Below, one piece after another: positions 15,750-24,128 of a DNA stretch of 29,343 bases; position 1 is the first letter of the stretch, and every line of letters begins with the position of its first letter. Origin of the DNA: DASVRZ01 sp038228695 (GTDB taxonomy: Bacteria > Verrucomicrobiota > Verrucomicrobiia > Chthoniobacterales > DASVRZ01). Made by a program: the position numbers and the translations under genes. The notes beneath the pieces are model-generated. The model had not been told where the DNA came from, made no database searches, and saw only the letters and a program-made list of their open reading frames with translations. The DNA lies in the NCBI GenBank assembly GCA_038228695.1, contig JBBRPA010000045.1:1-29343 (forward strand), in the 5' to 3' direction.

Positions 15750-16022
15750 ATATTTATTGGGGAAGGAGCTTTTCGAACTTGAGGAGAATGGGTTCTTTTA
15801 TAGTTGTTACGTTTGAAATCGAGTTTTCGTTGAGTATTTTTTGGAGGTCTCGATTTAGTTAAGGGCGTTAAGTATCAAACTAGTTCGACGTTGACTAGAC
15901 TTTTTTGTTCAAAAATTGTTGCGGGCATCGAAAAGCCGTGCGTCAGTGCTGGTTCGGCGACAGTTCCGGGAGTCATCCCTCTGGCTTGAGCAAGCTACAC
16001 CTCGGAAAATTCCCCGAGGACG
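15750..16022. other. Intergenic stretch upstream of the sigma factor gene
   Basis: No gene is supported here. The part nearest the sigma factor gene is AT-rich and probably holds its promoter, but I could not pick a convincing -35/-10 pair. A small stem CCTCGG/CCGAGG (about 16000-16019) follows the end of the next gene but has no T run. Confidence 0.5.
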
Positions 16023-16610
16023 TCAGCCAAAAAGATCTAATTGGCCGCCCAGATGCGCAGGTGCGTCTGGTTTAGGTCCGTCAGGAGCACTTTTCGCCTC
16101 GGCCAATGCCGGTTTTTTCGCTTCCTCGTGGTCGTCGTCTGGAGCGGTTTCGATCGGAAAATGTTCTTCCTGTCCGGCAGTAATTTGCGAAGGAATTTCT
16201 ACTTCGTCGCCCGCCTCGGTTTCGCGGCGGGTTTCCTCAATGATTTCGAGCACTTCCTCGACTTCCACCAAAGTGGGCGCGGCGCTTTCTGTAGGTTCGG
16301 GCGTTATTTCATCCGCGATCTCCGCAATTCTCTCAATTTCCACCGCTTCCACCGCTTCCGCAGTTTCTAGTTCCTCCCCCGTCACAGGTTCGGCGTTGAG
16401 GGCGGACTGGACGAGGCGAGCGATCGCCTGCTGCATGGTTTCGCCACTTTCTTCAATCAACCGGGAAAGCTCCGCAAGGGTCGTCTCGGGAAGGATAATC
16501 TGAACGAAATGCTGTTTGTCGTCGCGCAAACGGGCTCGCCGACGACGCTGGGCATCGCGAAGCTGCACGAGGCGTTTTTTCTTCTGGGCGGCGCTGGAGC
16601 TTTTCGGCAT
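16023..16610 (-). CDS. Unknown protein: RHH-like N-terminus, acidic linker, C-terminal beta-clamp motif
   Basis: I do not recognise this 195-residue protein as a named family. It has three zones. Residues 1-32 are strongly basic (KKKR, RRRRAR). Residues 33-73 (HFVQIILPETTLAELSRLIE, then a GETMQQAIARLVQSAL helix) follow the strand-helix-helix pattern of ribbon-helix-helix DNA-binding proteins. Residues 74-185 are a very acidic, low-complexity, probably disordered linker. The last six residues are QLDLFG, and QLDLF is an exact match to the QL(S/D)LF consensus peptide that binds the DNA polymerase sliding clamp. This suggests a clamp-tethered DNA-binding protein, which is inference. It stands alone between the sigma factor and pseudo-phosphatase genes, all on the same strand. 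Confidence 0.7.
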   Translation of the reverse strand: MPKSSSAAQKKKRLVQLRDAQRRRRARLRDDKQHFVQIILPETTLAELSRLIEESGETMQQAIARLVQSALNAEPVTGEELETAEAVEAVEIERIAEIADEITPEPTESAAPTLVEVEEVLEIIEETRRETEAGDEVEIPSQITAGQEEHFPIETAPDDDHEEAKKPALAEAKSAPDGPKPDAPAHLGGQLDLFG

Positions 16611-16681
16611 GGCTGTTCTGCTAGGGGTCTGAAAAATTGTAGAGATGTCAGCAAAAAAGTCACCGAAAATCGCTCCCGACC

Positions 16682-18016
16682 CTACAACTGCGACCGGACG
16701 ACGGTGAAGACATCCTTGGCGTCAATGTAGCCGGTGAGTTTCTCCGTGCCGGGCCCAAAACTGAAGATCAGTGGGTCATCAACCACATTCAAAGCCTCCG
16801 GAGCATAAACGGTCGAAGGCTCCACCGCGGCGCTGGCGGCGAGCTGCGGCGGCGTTGGCTCGGGGTCATTCGTAGGCAGCGGAGGCTCCGGCGCGATCAG
16901 CGACGGCAGCACTTCTCCCCGAGGTTTCGGCGAAGGTTTGGGCGTGGGCAACGAGGGCAACGCGTGCGGCCCAGTGCTCCACGTTAGACTAGGAATGCCG
17001 TTGGCATTGACCCCAAGGACAGCCGCGCCCTGATCCTGACGGAACGGATAACCATTCATGCGAAAGCCGCCCGGCGCCTGTTTCCCGGCGACCACGATCA
17101 GCGCGTTATCCCCGGCGTAGCGGCGGACCACAGCGACTACGTTGTCCAACGAGACAGTTTCGGAAAGAAACATTTCACCCGCATTTTCCCGGCCTGCCCT
17201 TTCGATGAGGCCCGCGTCGATGACGAGGAAATACCCGCTGGTGTTGAATTGCAAAATGGAGATGGCCGATTTGACGAGTTCCTCCAGGGACGGCTCCTCG
17301 ACGCCCGAGGCGATCGCCCGGCTGTTGGCGAGATCGCCGCGATTAAAGACTCCCAAAGTGCGCGGGGTCAGCCAAGCGGGCACCTCGGCCAGCTCGGCCT
17401 TGGTCCGGGCCACCGTCCATTTCTTCTGACGCATGGCCAAAATGAGATCCTGCCCGTCATTGCGCACCCCGCCTTTGTCAACCGGGAGGAAAAACTTCTC
17501 ACCGCCACCAAGGAGCAAGTCCACTGAAGAAAGATCGGGCACGCCCGTGGCAATCGCGACCGGATCGCTTCCATCGGATTGATGAGCGAAATAGGCGGCC
17601 ACCGCCGGATCGACCACGGAGGCGTTGGTCACGAGGCCAGTTTTTCGACCCGCTTGGGAGGCAAACTCGAGGAGCGTCTTGATCGCTTTACCATCGTTAT
17701 CGACGGAGAGCGCGTTCTGATTGACGCGTTTGCCGGTGGCGAGAGCGGAGGCGGCCGCCGGACCGTCCGGCACCGCAAACTCATTCGAAGTGAGCTTGAG
17801 CAGGCCAACGTGCGGGAGAGATTCCACCGCCAGGTTCTTGTCCGCGCCACCCTCGTAAATACGCGCCGCCGCGAGCGTGGATGAATTCAGGCCATCGGAC
17901 GTAATCAGGATAACAGCGAAGGGTTTCTGCACGACCCAAGAACGGAAAAAAAGCACCCCGGCGAGGATGAAAAGGAGGATGCACGAAAGTGCGAGCAGCA
18001 GGTTGCGGGTTTTCAT
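16682..18016 (-). CDS. Alkaline phosphatase-family protein lacking catalytic residues (pseudoenzyme)
   Basis: This 444-residue protein starts with a signal anchor (LLLALSCILLFILAGVLFF) and then follows the PhoA fold in order. Matching blocks are AVILITSDG (34-42), AARIYEGG, ALATGKRVNQNALSVDNDGK, KTGLVTNASVV, LLLGGGEKFF and the end FSFGPGTEKLTGYID. Metal ligand D41 and D84 remain, but the nucleophile serine position is G85. The E322/D327/H331 positions (E. coli numbering) are D267/E272/R276, and the D369-H370 pair is K312-Q313. H351 may match H412. A Pro-rich insert fills about 355-400, before VYAPEALN. The fold is kept while chemistry is lost, so a binding or scaffold role in the envelope is more likely than phosphatase activity. 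It is divergent from gpmI. Confidence 0.85.
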   Translation of the reverse strand: MKTRNLLLALSCILLFILAGVLFFRSWVVQKPFAVILITSDGLNSSTLAAARIYEGGADKNLAVESLPHVGLLKLTSNEFAVPDGPAAASALATGKRVNQNALSVDNDGKAIKTLLEFASQAGRKTGLVTNASVVDPAVAAYFAHQSDGSDPVAIATGVPDLSSVDLLLGGGEKFFLPVDKGGVRNDGQDLILAMRQKKWTVARTKAELAEVPAWLTPRTLGVFNRGDLANSRAIASGVEEPSLEELVKSAISILQFNTSGYFLVIDAGLIERAGRENAGEMFLSETVSLDNVVAVVRRYAGDNALIVVAGKQAPGGFRMNGYPFRQDQGAAVLGVNANGIPSLTWSTGPHALPSLPTPKPSPKPRGEVLPSLIAPEPPLPTNDPEPTPPQLAASAAVEPSTVYAPEALNVVDDPLIFSFGPGTEKLTGYIDAKDVFTVVRSQL

Positions 18017-18110
18017 CTAAAAAATCGAAGTTGATGCTTAGCAGACAAACAAAACAGTGGATAGACGATTTTTAGTTTGCCCCGTCCCCACGGTTAGGGA
18101 CAATCGCGCC

Positions 18111-19646
18111 ATGGCCAAACCAGTTGTATTAATTATTCGCGATGGGTGGGGAATCAACCCACGGGGAAAAGACCACGCGACGGAGGACGGCAACGCCACC
18201 CTGCTCGCACGGACGCCCTTCCATGATTCCGTTTACGCGACGTATCCGGGCGCGACGTTGAGCGCGAGTGGACTCGACGTTGGCCTACCACCCGGGCAGA
18301 TGGGCAACTCGGAAGTCGGCCACCTAAATCTTGGTGCTGGTCGGATCGTTTACCAAGATTTTACCCGGATCAATCTCGCGATCGAAAAAGGCGAGCTCGC
18401 CACCAACCCCGTCCTCCTTAAGGCCCTCGCTCAGGCTCGCCCCGCCCGACTGCATCTCATCGGACTGGTTTCCGACGGCGGTGTTCACAGCCACCAAGAT
18501 CACCTCATCGCCCTAGCCAAAATCGCCGCCGCAGAAGGCGTTAAAGACATTCTCATCCACGCCATCACCGACGGACGCGACACATCGCCCACCGGCGGCA
18601 CGGACTACCTGGCCACCGTGGAAACCGGGATCGCCGGCACCGGCGCGGAGATTGCCACCGTCATCGGACGCTACTTCGCGATGGACCGCGACAAACGCTG
18701 GGACCGCAACAAACTCGCTTGGGACGCGATCGTGCTCGGCCGCGGGCAAGTCTCCGACGCCACACCTTCCACCGCCGTGCGCGAAAGCTACGCCACGGAA
18801 AAACGGGGCGACGAATTCCTGCCTCCGCTGATTTTTTCCCACGCCAACGAGCAACGCGTGCGCGACGGCGACGTCGTCCTCTGGTTTAACTTCCGTGCGG
18901 ATCGCGCCCGGCAACTTTCCGACGCCTTCCTCAAGCCCGATTTCGTCGGCTTCGATCGCGAGGTGACCCCGAAAGTTCACTACATCACCCTCACTCAATA
19001 CGACAAAAATTATGGCGTCCCGGTGATCTTCAATCCGCAAACGCTCGACAACATTCTCGGCAAAGTCGTTTCCGCCGCCGGTAAAACCCAACTCCGTATC
19101 GCCGAGACGGAAAAATATCCGCACGTCACCTACTTCTTCAACGGCGGCGTCGAAGTCGCCTTCCCGGGCGAGGATCGAACGATTATCCCCTCGCCGAAAG
19201 TCGCCACCTACGATCTTCAACCGGAGATGAACGCCGAGGAGGTCACGATCGATTTGCTCGCGGTCATTGAAAATTACGATCTCGTGATTTTAAATTTCGC
19301 CAACCCCGACATGGTCGGCCACACGGGCGTGGTCGAGGCTGGGATCAAGGCCATTGAAAAAATCGACGATTGTGTCCGACGGATCGTCGAAAAAGTCCTC
19401 GCTCTCGACGGGAAACTACTCCTCACCGCCGACCACGGAAACTGCGAACTCATGCGCAACCCCGACGGCAGTCCAAACACGGCGCACACGACAAATTTGG
19501 TCCATTTCATCTACGTCGGGGCAGATCACGACCGGGTGAAAATGGAGAATGGCATTCTCGCCGATGTATCGCCCACGCTGCTCGCCCTCCTCGGCATTCC
19601 GCAGCCGCCGGAAATGACTGGCCACAGCCTCATCCATTACTCCTAA
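18111..19646 (+). CDS. gpmI: 2,3-bisphosphoglycerate-independent phosphoglycerate mutase
   Basis: GpmI interconverts 3- and 2-phosphoglycerate in glycolysis using Mn and a phosphoserine intermediate. The protein has 511 residues, the usual length. Asp11 in LIIRDGWG and the nucleophile Ser67 in GQMGNSEVGHLNLGAGR are in place. Also present are the HSHQDHL region (VSDGGVHSHQ), the ITDGRDTSP block, the FNFRADRARQL phosphate site, NPDMVGHTG, and the metal-binding LLTADHGNCELM near the end. The ATG at 18111 gives the family N-terminus MAKPVVLIIRDGWG; a longer frame from 18057 adds 18 unmatched residues. It is divergent from the pseudo-phosphatase gene. Confidence 0.96.
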   Translation: MAKPVVLIIRDGWGINPRGKDHATEDGNATLLARTPFHDSVYATYPGATLSASGLDVGLPPGQMGNSEVGHLNLGAGRIVYQDFTRINLAIEKGELATNPVLLKALAQARPARLHLIGLVSDGGVHSHQDHLIALAKIAAAEGVKDILIHAITDGRDTSPTGGTDYLATVETGIAGTGAEIATVIGRYFAMDRDKRWDRNKLAWDAIVLGRGQVSDATPSTAVRESYATEKRGDEFLPPLIFSHANEQRVRDGDVVLWFNFRADRARQLSDAFLKPDFVGFDREVTPKVHYITLTQYDKNYGVPVIFNPQTLDNILGKVVSAAGKTQLRIAETEKYPHVTYFFNGGVEVAFPGEDRTIIPSPKVATYDLQPEMNAEEVTIDLLAVIENYDLVILNFANPDMVGHTGVVEAGIKAIEKIDDCVRRIVEKVLALDGKLLLTADHGNCELMRNPDGSPNTAHTTNLVHFIYVGADHDRVKMENGILADVSPTLLALLGIPQPPEMTGHSLIHYS

Positions 19647-19716
19647 CATTCCCGTCGCCGCCGGGGAAAAACTGATTGGCAACCGCGCCAAATCCGCTTA
19701 AGGGTGAGCGCAGGAT

Positions 19717-20976
19717 ATGAGGGATTCATTACGCATGCTAACTGCGGCGGTCGTTGTCGCCACTGCCACCGCTACATTCACCACCCACCATCTGCCAGCG
19801 CAAAGCTCGGCGGAATTTGCCAAACAAGGAATTGCAGCCGCAAAAAGCGGGGATTACTCCGCCGCCGTGGACGCCTTTACGAAGGCGGTTGAAGCCGATC
19901 CGAAAGACGCGGCCAATTACAAAAATCTCGCCATCGCCTACACGCGCAAAGGCGAGCTGGCGCTCGCCGCCGAGACCTACGGCAAGGCGATCGAAATTGC
20001 TCCCGATTCCACCGCTAACTATGTCGGCCGCGCCAATGCCTTCGTTGCGCTGAGCAAAAACACCGAAGCCCGCGCCGACCTCGACAAGGCCCTCACCCTC
20101 AGTCCCGCCGACCCCAAAGCACTCGCCCTCCGCACCCACGTCCTTGGCCAACTTGGAGACTACCAAGCTAGCATCGCCGACGCCACCGCCGCGTTGGCTG
20201 CCTCACCGAGCGACGCCTCGCTCCTCAGCCAGCGCGCGTTTGCTTATTCCAAACTCGGGAAAACGTCTGAAACCATCGCCGATCTCACCGCGCTCCTAGC
20301 CATCAAACCCGGCGACGCCGACACGCTGCGCCGCCGCGCTGCCGCGTTTCTCACCGCCACGGAACCTGCCAAGGCCATCGCGGATTACACCGCCGTGCTA
20401 ACCAAATCGCCACGCGACGTCGAGTCCCTCAACCAACGCGGCTACGCTCTTCTCGGCACCGGCGATGCCGCAGCGGCTTTGACCGATTTTAAAAGCGTCC
20501 TCGCCGCCGATCCTGCTAACGCTATCGCATTGCAAGGCCAGTCCAGCGCACTCTCCGCCTCGGGCAATACCGATGCCGCGATCGCCAGTTTCACCGAGCT
20601 GATTGCTAAAGCTCCGGCCGAACCGGAAGGCTATCAACGTCGCGCCAGTGCTTTTGTCACGGCCGGAAAATCGGATGAGGCCATCGCCGACGCGACGAAG
20701 GCGATCGAGCTGAAACCGAACGAACCTGAGACCTACAAAATTCGCGGCTACGCTTACTCGACCAAACGCGATTGGGCCCGCGCCGTGATGGATTACGACA
20801 AGGCCATCGAGATCGCCCCGGAACGTGCCGACCTCTACCTTAGTCGCGGTTTCGCCCATGCCTCCCAGCAGGAAACTCCCGCCGCGATCGCCGACTTTAC
20901 CAAGGTCACCGAGCTCTCGAAAGATCCCGCGACGATCAAAGCCGCGCAGGAAAAACTGGCCACGCTCCAGAAATAA
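19717..20976 (+). CDS. Secreted TPR-repeat protein
   Basis: This 419-residue protein has an N-terminal signal peptide (hydrophobic LTAAVVVATATATF, likely cut near HLPA-QSS). It is followed by eleven tandem 34-residue TPR units from about residue 32 to 405, with the TPR pattern of small residues and repeated DxxxALxLxP-type ends. No other domain is present, so it is a pure superhelical protein-binding scaffold, probably in the periplasm. Start is the ATG at 19717, or 19735 inside the signal peptide. It lies downstream of gpmI in the same direction, with a gap of about 70 bases. The binding partner is unknown. Confidence 0.88.
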   Translation: MRDSLRMLTAAVVVATATATFTTHHLPAQSSAEFAKQGIAAAKSGDYSAAVDAFTKAVEADPKDAANYKNLAIAYTRKGELALAAETYGKAIEIAPDSTANYVGRANAFVALSKNTEARADLDKALTLSPADPKALALRTHVLGQLGDYQASIADATAALAASPSDASLLSQRAFAYSKLGKTSETIADLTALLAIKPGDADTLRRRAAAFLTATEPAKAIADYTAVLTKSPRDVESLNQRGYALLGTGDAAAALTDFKSVLAADPANAIALQGQSSALSASGNTDAAIASFTELIAKAPAEPEGYQRRASAFVTAGKSDEAIADATKAIELKPNEPETYKIRGYAYSTKRDWARAVMDYDKAIEIAPERADLYLSRGFAHASQQETPAAIADFTKVTELSKDPATIKAAQEKLATLQK

Positions 20977-20989
20977 TCCGGGCTGTTTT

Positions 20990-21370
20990 TCAGTCCACCC
21001 GGCCGCGCAGTTTCTTGATCTCACCGCGCTTTTTCTTGCCCTTCAGAATTCGCTCTTTCACCCCGCGCGGTTTGGGGCGGTTGGCGCGTTTGATTTTTTC
21101 CCGGGCCTGTTTCAAGGCCGCCCGCTGAGCAGCCCGCTGCGCGCGAATCTGGTCAATCATCCGTTCGCGCGCGAGCTGACGGTTGGAGAGTTGCGAACGA
21201 TGATCCTGCACCGTCACCTGCACGCCGCTCGGACGGTGCGTTAGCGTCACCGCCGTGCTCACTTTGTTAACATTTTGCCCGCCGGGACCGCTCGAACGTT
21301 GGAAGGTTTCTTCCACATCCTCGATTCGCAAACCGAGCTGGCGCAACTTCGCGGCGAATTCGACGTCCAT
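20990..21370 (-). CDS. GGQ-domain peptide chain release factor-like protein (ArfB type)
   Basis: This 126-residue protein has the peptidyl-tRNA hydrolysis motif GGQ at residues 30-32 in SSGPGGQNVNKVSTAV, followed by VTVQDHRSQLSNRQLARERM. It has no codon-recognition domain. It ends in a long Lys/Arg-rich tail (KQAREKIKRANRPKPRG, KGKKKRGEIKK). That is the layout of ArfB/YaeJ-type ribosome rescue factors, whose basic tail enters the empty mRNA channel, and of mitochondrial C12orf65-like proteins. The ATG at 21370 was chosen over an in-frame GTG three codons earlier. It converges on the TPR gene with 13 bases between stops. Confidence 0.87.
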   Translation of the reverse strand: MDVEFAAKLRQLGLRIEDVEETFQRSSGPGGQNVNKVSTAVTLTHRPSGVQVTVQDHRSQLSNRQLARERMIDQIRAQRAAQRAALKQAREKIKRANRPKPRGVKERILKGKKKRGEIKKLRGRVD

Positions 21371-21444
21371 ACATTTCACTTTGTGGCGGCGACAGAAAAC
21401 CCGCCAGAATTTTCTCCCCAGCGTACGATTTTTTTAATTCCCGG

Positions 21445-21473
21445 TTGACGCTCCCTTCGGCTGTTTCTAGGCT
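21445..21473 (+). promoter_or_regulatory. Candidate promoter of sucCD
   Basis: TTGACG (21445-21450) and TAGGCT (21468-21473) are separated by 17 bases, about 43 bases before the sucC start. The -35 is good and the -10 keeps only half the consensus bases. Confidence 0.4.
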
Positions 21474-21515
21474 CACCAACGCTTCGGAAGCACCGATTTT
21501 TACCTCCCTATTTCC

Positions 21516-22712
21516 ATGAATATCCACGAATACCAAGCCCGCGAACTTTTCGCCAAATTCAACGTCGCGACCCAACCGGGCAGCGTGGCCTCCACCCCTG
21601 CCGAAGCGGAAAAAATCGCCGCCGGGCTAGGAGGAAGAATTGTTGTCAAATCCCAGATCCACGCTGGCGGCCGCGGCAAGGGCACGTTTAAAAACGGCTT
21701 CCAAGGCGGAGTCCACCTTTGCGATACCCCCGCCGAAGCAGCCAACCTCGCCTCAAAAATGCTCGGGCAGGTGCTCGTTACTCATCAAACCGGACCCGAA
21801 GGCAAGGAAGTTAGCAAGATTTTTGTCGGTTCAGCGGTGAACATCACCCGCGAACTTTATTTCGCGATTTTGCAAGATCGCGCGACCAGCGGTTACACCA
21901 TCATCGCCAGCACCGAGGGCGGCGTGAACATTGAAGAGGTCGCGGATCATACCCCGGAAAAGATCCATCACGAACACATCCATCCCACGCTGGGCCTCCA
22001 GGCCTATCAAAGCCGTAAACTCGCCGCGATGTTAGGACTCACCGGGAAGTTGATGACTCAAGCGGTGAAACTTTTCGGCAATCTCTACAAGCTGTTTCTG
22101 GAATGCGATTGTTCCATGGTCGAGATCAACCCGCTCGTGGTTACCGACGGCGGCGAACTGCTCGCCCTCGACGCGAAATTTAATTTCGACGACAACGCCC
22201 TCTACCGGCATCCCGACATTCTCGCGATGCGCGACAAAACCGAAGAAGACCCCCGCGAAGTCGCCGCCTCGGAATTTCAGCTCAACTACATCGGCCTCGA
22301 TGGCAACATCGCCTGTCTCGTCAATGGCGCCGGTCTCGCCATGGCCACGATGGACATCATCCAATACGCCGGCGGCAACCCTGCTAACTTCCTCGATGTC
22401 GGCGGCGGCGCGAGCAAAGAGCAAGTCGCGGCTGCTTTTCGCATCATCCTCGCCGACCCGAAAGTCGAAGGCATCATGGTGAACATCTTCGGCGGCATCA
22501 TGGATTGCGACATCATCGCTCACGGCATTTTGGCCGCCGCCGCCGAGACTAGCCTAAGCATTCCTCTCGTCGTCCGCCTCGAAGGCAACAACGTCGCAGC
22601 CGGCAAAGCGACCCTCGCCTCCAGCACGCTCGCCGTCATCAGCGGCGACAACATCCTCGACGCCGCACAGAAAATCGTCGCCGCCGTCAACCAAGCGAAA
22701 CTCGCTGCCTGA
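21516..22712 (+). CDS. sucC: Succinyl-CoA synthetase beta subunit
   Basis: SucC, with SucD, makes ATP or GTP from succinyl-CoA in the TCA cycle. The 398-residue protein has the ATP-grasp N-terminus MNIHEYQARELFAKF, the nucleotide-binding VVKSQIHAGGRGKG, the Mg-binding VEINPLVVT, and the C-terminal ligase domain with IACLVNGAGLAMATMD, FLDVGGGA and NIFGGIMDCDIIA. The usual VRLEGTN near the end reads VRLEGNN here, a minor change. sucD follows after 15 bases. No Shine-Dalgarno is obvious before the ATG. Confidence 0.97.
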   Translation: MNIHEYQARELFAKFNVATQPGSVASTPAEAEKIAAGLGGRIVVKSQIHAGGRGKGTFKNGFQGGVHLCDTPAEAANLASKMLGQVLVTHQTGPEGKEVSKIFVGSAVNITRELYFAILQDRATSGYTIIASTEGGVNIEEVADHTPEKIHHEHIHPTLGLQAYQSRKLAAMLGLTGKLMTQAVKLFGNLYKLFLECDCSMVEINPLVVTDGGELLALDAKFNFDDNALYRHPDILAMRDKTEEDPREVAASEFQLNYIGLDGNIACLVNGAGLAMATMDIIQYAGGNPANFLDVGGGASKEQVAAAFRIILADPKVEGIMVNIFGGIMDCDIIAHGILAAAAETSLSIPLVVRLEGNNVAAGKATLASSTLAVISGDNILDAAQKIVAAVNQAKLAA

Positions 22713-22727
22713 TATTAGAATTTCCCC

Positions 22728-23627
22728 ATGTCCATCCTCGTCACACCCTCCACTAAAATTCTCATCCAAGGCATCACCGGCAGCTTCGGTGCCCGCCACG
22801 CCCAACTCTCTCTCGATTACGGCAGCCAGTTAGTCGCCGGAGTCACCCCCGGAAAAGGCGGACAACTCTTTGCCGATTTCGTCCCGATCTTCGACACCGT
22901 CTCGGAGGCCGTCAAAGAAACCGGCGCCACCGTCTCCGCCATCTTCGTCCCGCCACCGTTCGCCGCTGACGCCATTTTGGAAGGCGTCGATGCCGGACTC
23001 GACCTCGTTGTTTGCATTACCGAAGGCATTCCGGTCAACGACATGGTCAAGGTCAAACACGCCATGCGCGGCAGCAAAACTCGCCTGATCGGACCCAACT
23101 GCCCCGGCATCGTCACTCCCGGCACTGGCGAAAATTCCCACGGCGGTTGCCGCATCGGCATCGCCCCCGGTTACATCCATAAAAAAGGCAACGTCGGCGT
23201 CGTCTCGCGCTCCGGCACGCTCACTTACGAGGCGGTTTTTCAACTCACCACTCGCGGCTACGGACAAAGCACCTGCGTCGGCATCGGCGGCGATCCGGTC
23301 AACGGCACCAGCCACCTCGACATTCTGAAAATGTTCAACGACGACCCCGAGACCGAAGCCATCATTATGATCGGCGAAATCGGCGGCACCGCTGAGGAAG
23401 AAGCGGCGGAATGGGCCGGGCAATATTGCAAAAAACCGATTGCTGGATTCATCGCTGGAGCCACCGCGCCTCCCGGACGTCGCATGGGCCACGCGGGAGC
23501 CATCGTCAGCGGAGGCAAAGGCACCGCGGCCGCGAAAATCGCCGCGCTCGAAGCCGCCGGCATCGCCGTCTCTGCAACCCCCGCCGGCATGGCCGATACC
23601 CTGCTCAAACACTGGGGCAAAGCCTAA
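22728..23627 (+). CDS. sucD: Succinyl-CoA synthetase alpha subunit
   Basis: SucD binds CoA and carries the phosphohistidine of the synthetase. The 299-residue protein has the CoA-binding Rossmann loop QGITGSFGARHA, ITEGIPVNDM, LIGPNCPGI, SRSGTLTYEA and the catalytic His255 in GRRMGHAGAIVSGGKGT. The gene is complete, but its last 69 bases have a second, diverged copy at 24641-24709 beyond a two-gene insert. The present 3' end may therefore be a recombinant end. Confidence 0.97.
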   Translation: MSILVTPSTKILIQGITGSFGARHAQLSLDYGSQLVAGVTPGKGGQLFADFVPIFDTVSEAVKETGATVSAIFVPPPFAADAILEGVDAGLDLVVCITEGIPVNDMVKVKHAMRGSKTRLIGPNCPGIVTPGTGENSHGGCRIGIAPGYIHKKGNVGVVSRSGTLTYEAVFQLTTRGYGQSTCVGIGGDPVNGTSHLDILKMFNDDPETEAIIMIGEIGGTAEEEAAEWAGQYCKKPIAGFIAGATAPPGRRMGHAGAIVSGGKGTAAAKIAALEAAGIAVSATPAGMADTLLKHWGKA

Positions 23628-23628
23628 G
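23560..23628 (+). repeat. Direct repeat, left copy (sucD 3' end)
   Basis: The 69 bases covering the last 22 codons and stop of sucD match 24641-24709 at 63 of 69 positions with no gaps. The central 33 bases are identical. It forms the left boundary of the inserted cassette 23629-24640. Confidence 0.9.
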
Positions 23629-23728
23629 TCCCGATTAGCCGCCCAAGAGTCACCCTAACCGGTGCGTCAGACCGCCGTTTTGCATAACATCGAAAGCGTC
23701 AAACAAAAGACGTCCATTGATTCTGTCG

Positions 23729-23754
23729 ATTGCAAAAAATGCAGGCTGCAATCA
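23729..23754. promoter_or_regulatory. Inverted repeat before the nucleotidyltransferase cassette genes
   Basis: GATTGCA (23729-23735) and TGCAATC (23748-23754) form a perfect 7-base inverted repeat about 35 bases upstream of the first cassette gene. It could be an operator for autoregulation. Confidence 0.35.
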
Positions 23755-23789
23755 GACGGACAAGTGCGCTATCTTTTTAACTACTTCTC

Positions 23790-24128
23790 ATGAGTACCGT
23801 CCACGGCCACGAAATCATCGACCAGCGCAGCCTGGCTTTTGACCGGGCCACCATCGCCAAAATCGCTTCCCAGCCCGAGCTTATTGATCGGGCTCTCGCC
23901 ACTCTCCAACGCTGGCTCCCCGCCAGCTCTCTGGGCACCCGGCCCACACTCTTGGAGTGGCAAACGATACTAATCGGACCACGCGAGGAACTCCTCGACC
24001 TACTCTCCGCCACCGACGAACGGGCCACCCGGCTCCGGCAATCGAGTCCTTTTGCGGGCATTTTTACCGCTAGCGAACGCACCGCCATCCTTCGCCAATA
24101 TTCCCTGCATGACTCGCCCCCAGCTTGA
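23790..24128 (+). CDS. Small partner of a DUF6036-type nucleotidyltransferase
   Basis: This 112-residue protein begins MSTVHGHEIIDQRSLAFDRA, is predicted largely helical, and ends in SPFAGIFTASERTAILRQY. I recall similar proteins encoded directly upstream of DUF6036 nucleotidyltransferases, so the two are likely a functional pair of the toxin-antitoxin kind; no biochemical role is known to me. It overlaps the next gene by 20 bases, which supports coupled translation. It is the first gene of the cassette inserted behind sucD. Confidence 0.72.
   Translation: MSTVHGHEIIDQRSLAFDRATIAKIASQPELIDRALATLQRWLPASSLGTRPTLLEWQTILIGPREELLDLLSATDERATRLRQSSPFAGIFTASERTAILRQYSLHDSPPA

Noticed and set aside
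16000..16019. CCTCGG/CCGAGG stem as a terminator
   Set aside because: The stem is short and has no T run on the strand that would need it.
18084..18101. GTCCC/GGGAC inverted repeat before gpmI
   Set aside because: A 5-base arm pair in a GC-rich gap is expected by chance, and no promoter boxes fit around it.
23662..23791. Short frame between sucD and the cassette genes
   Set aside because: About 43 codons with no match and no ribosome binding site; it overlaps the inverted repeat that looks regulatory.
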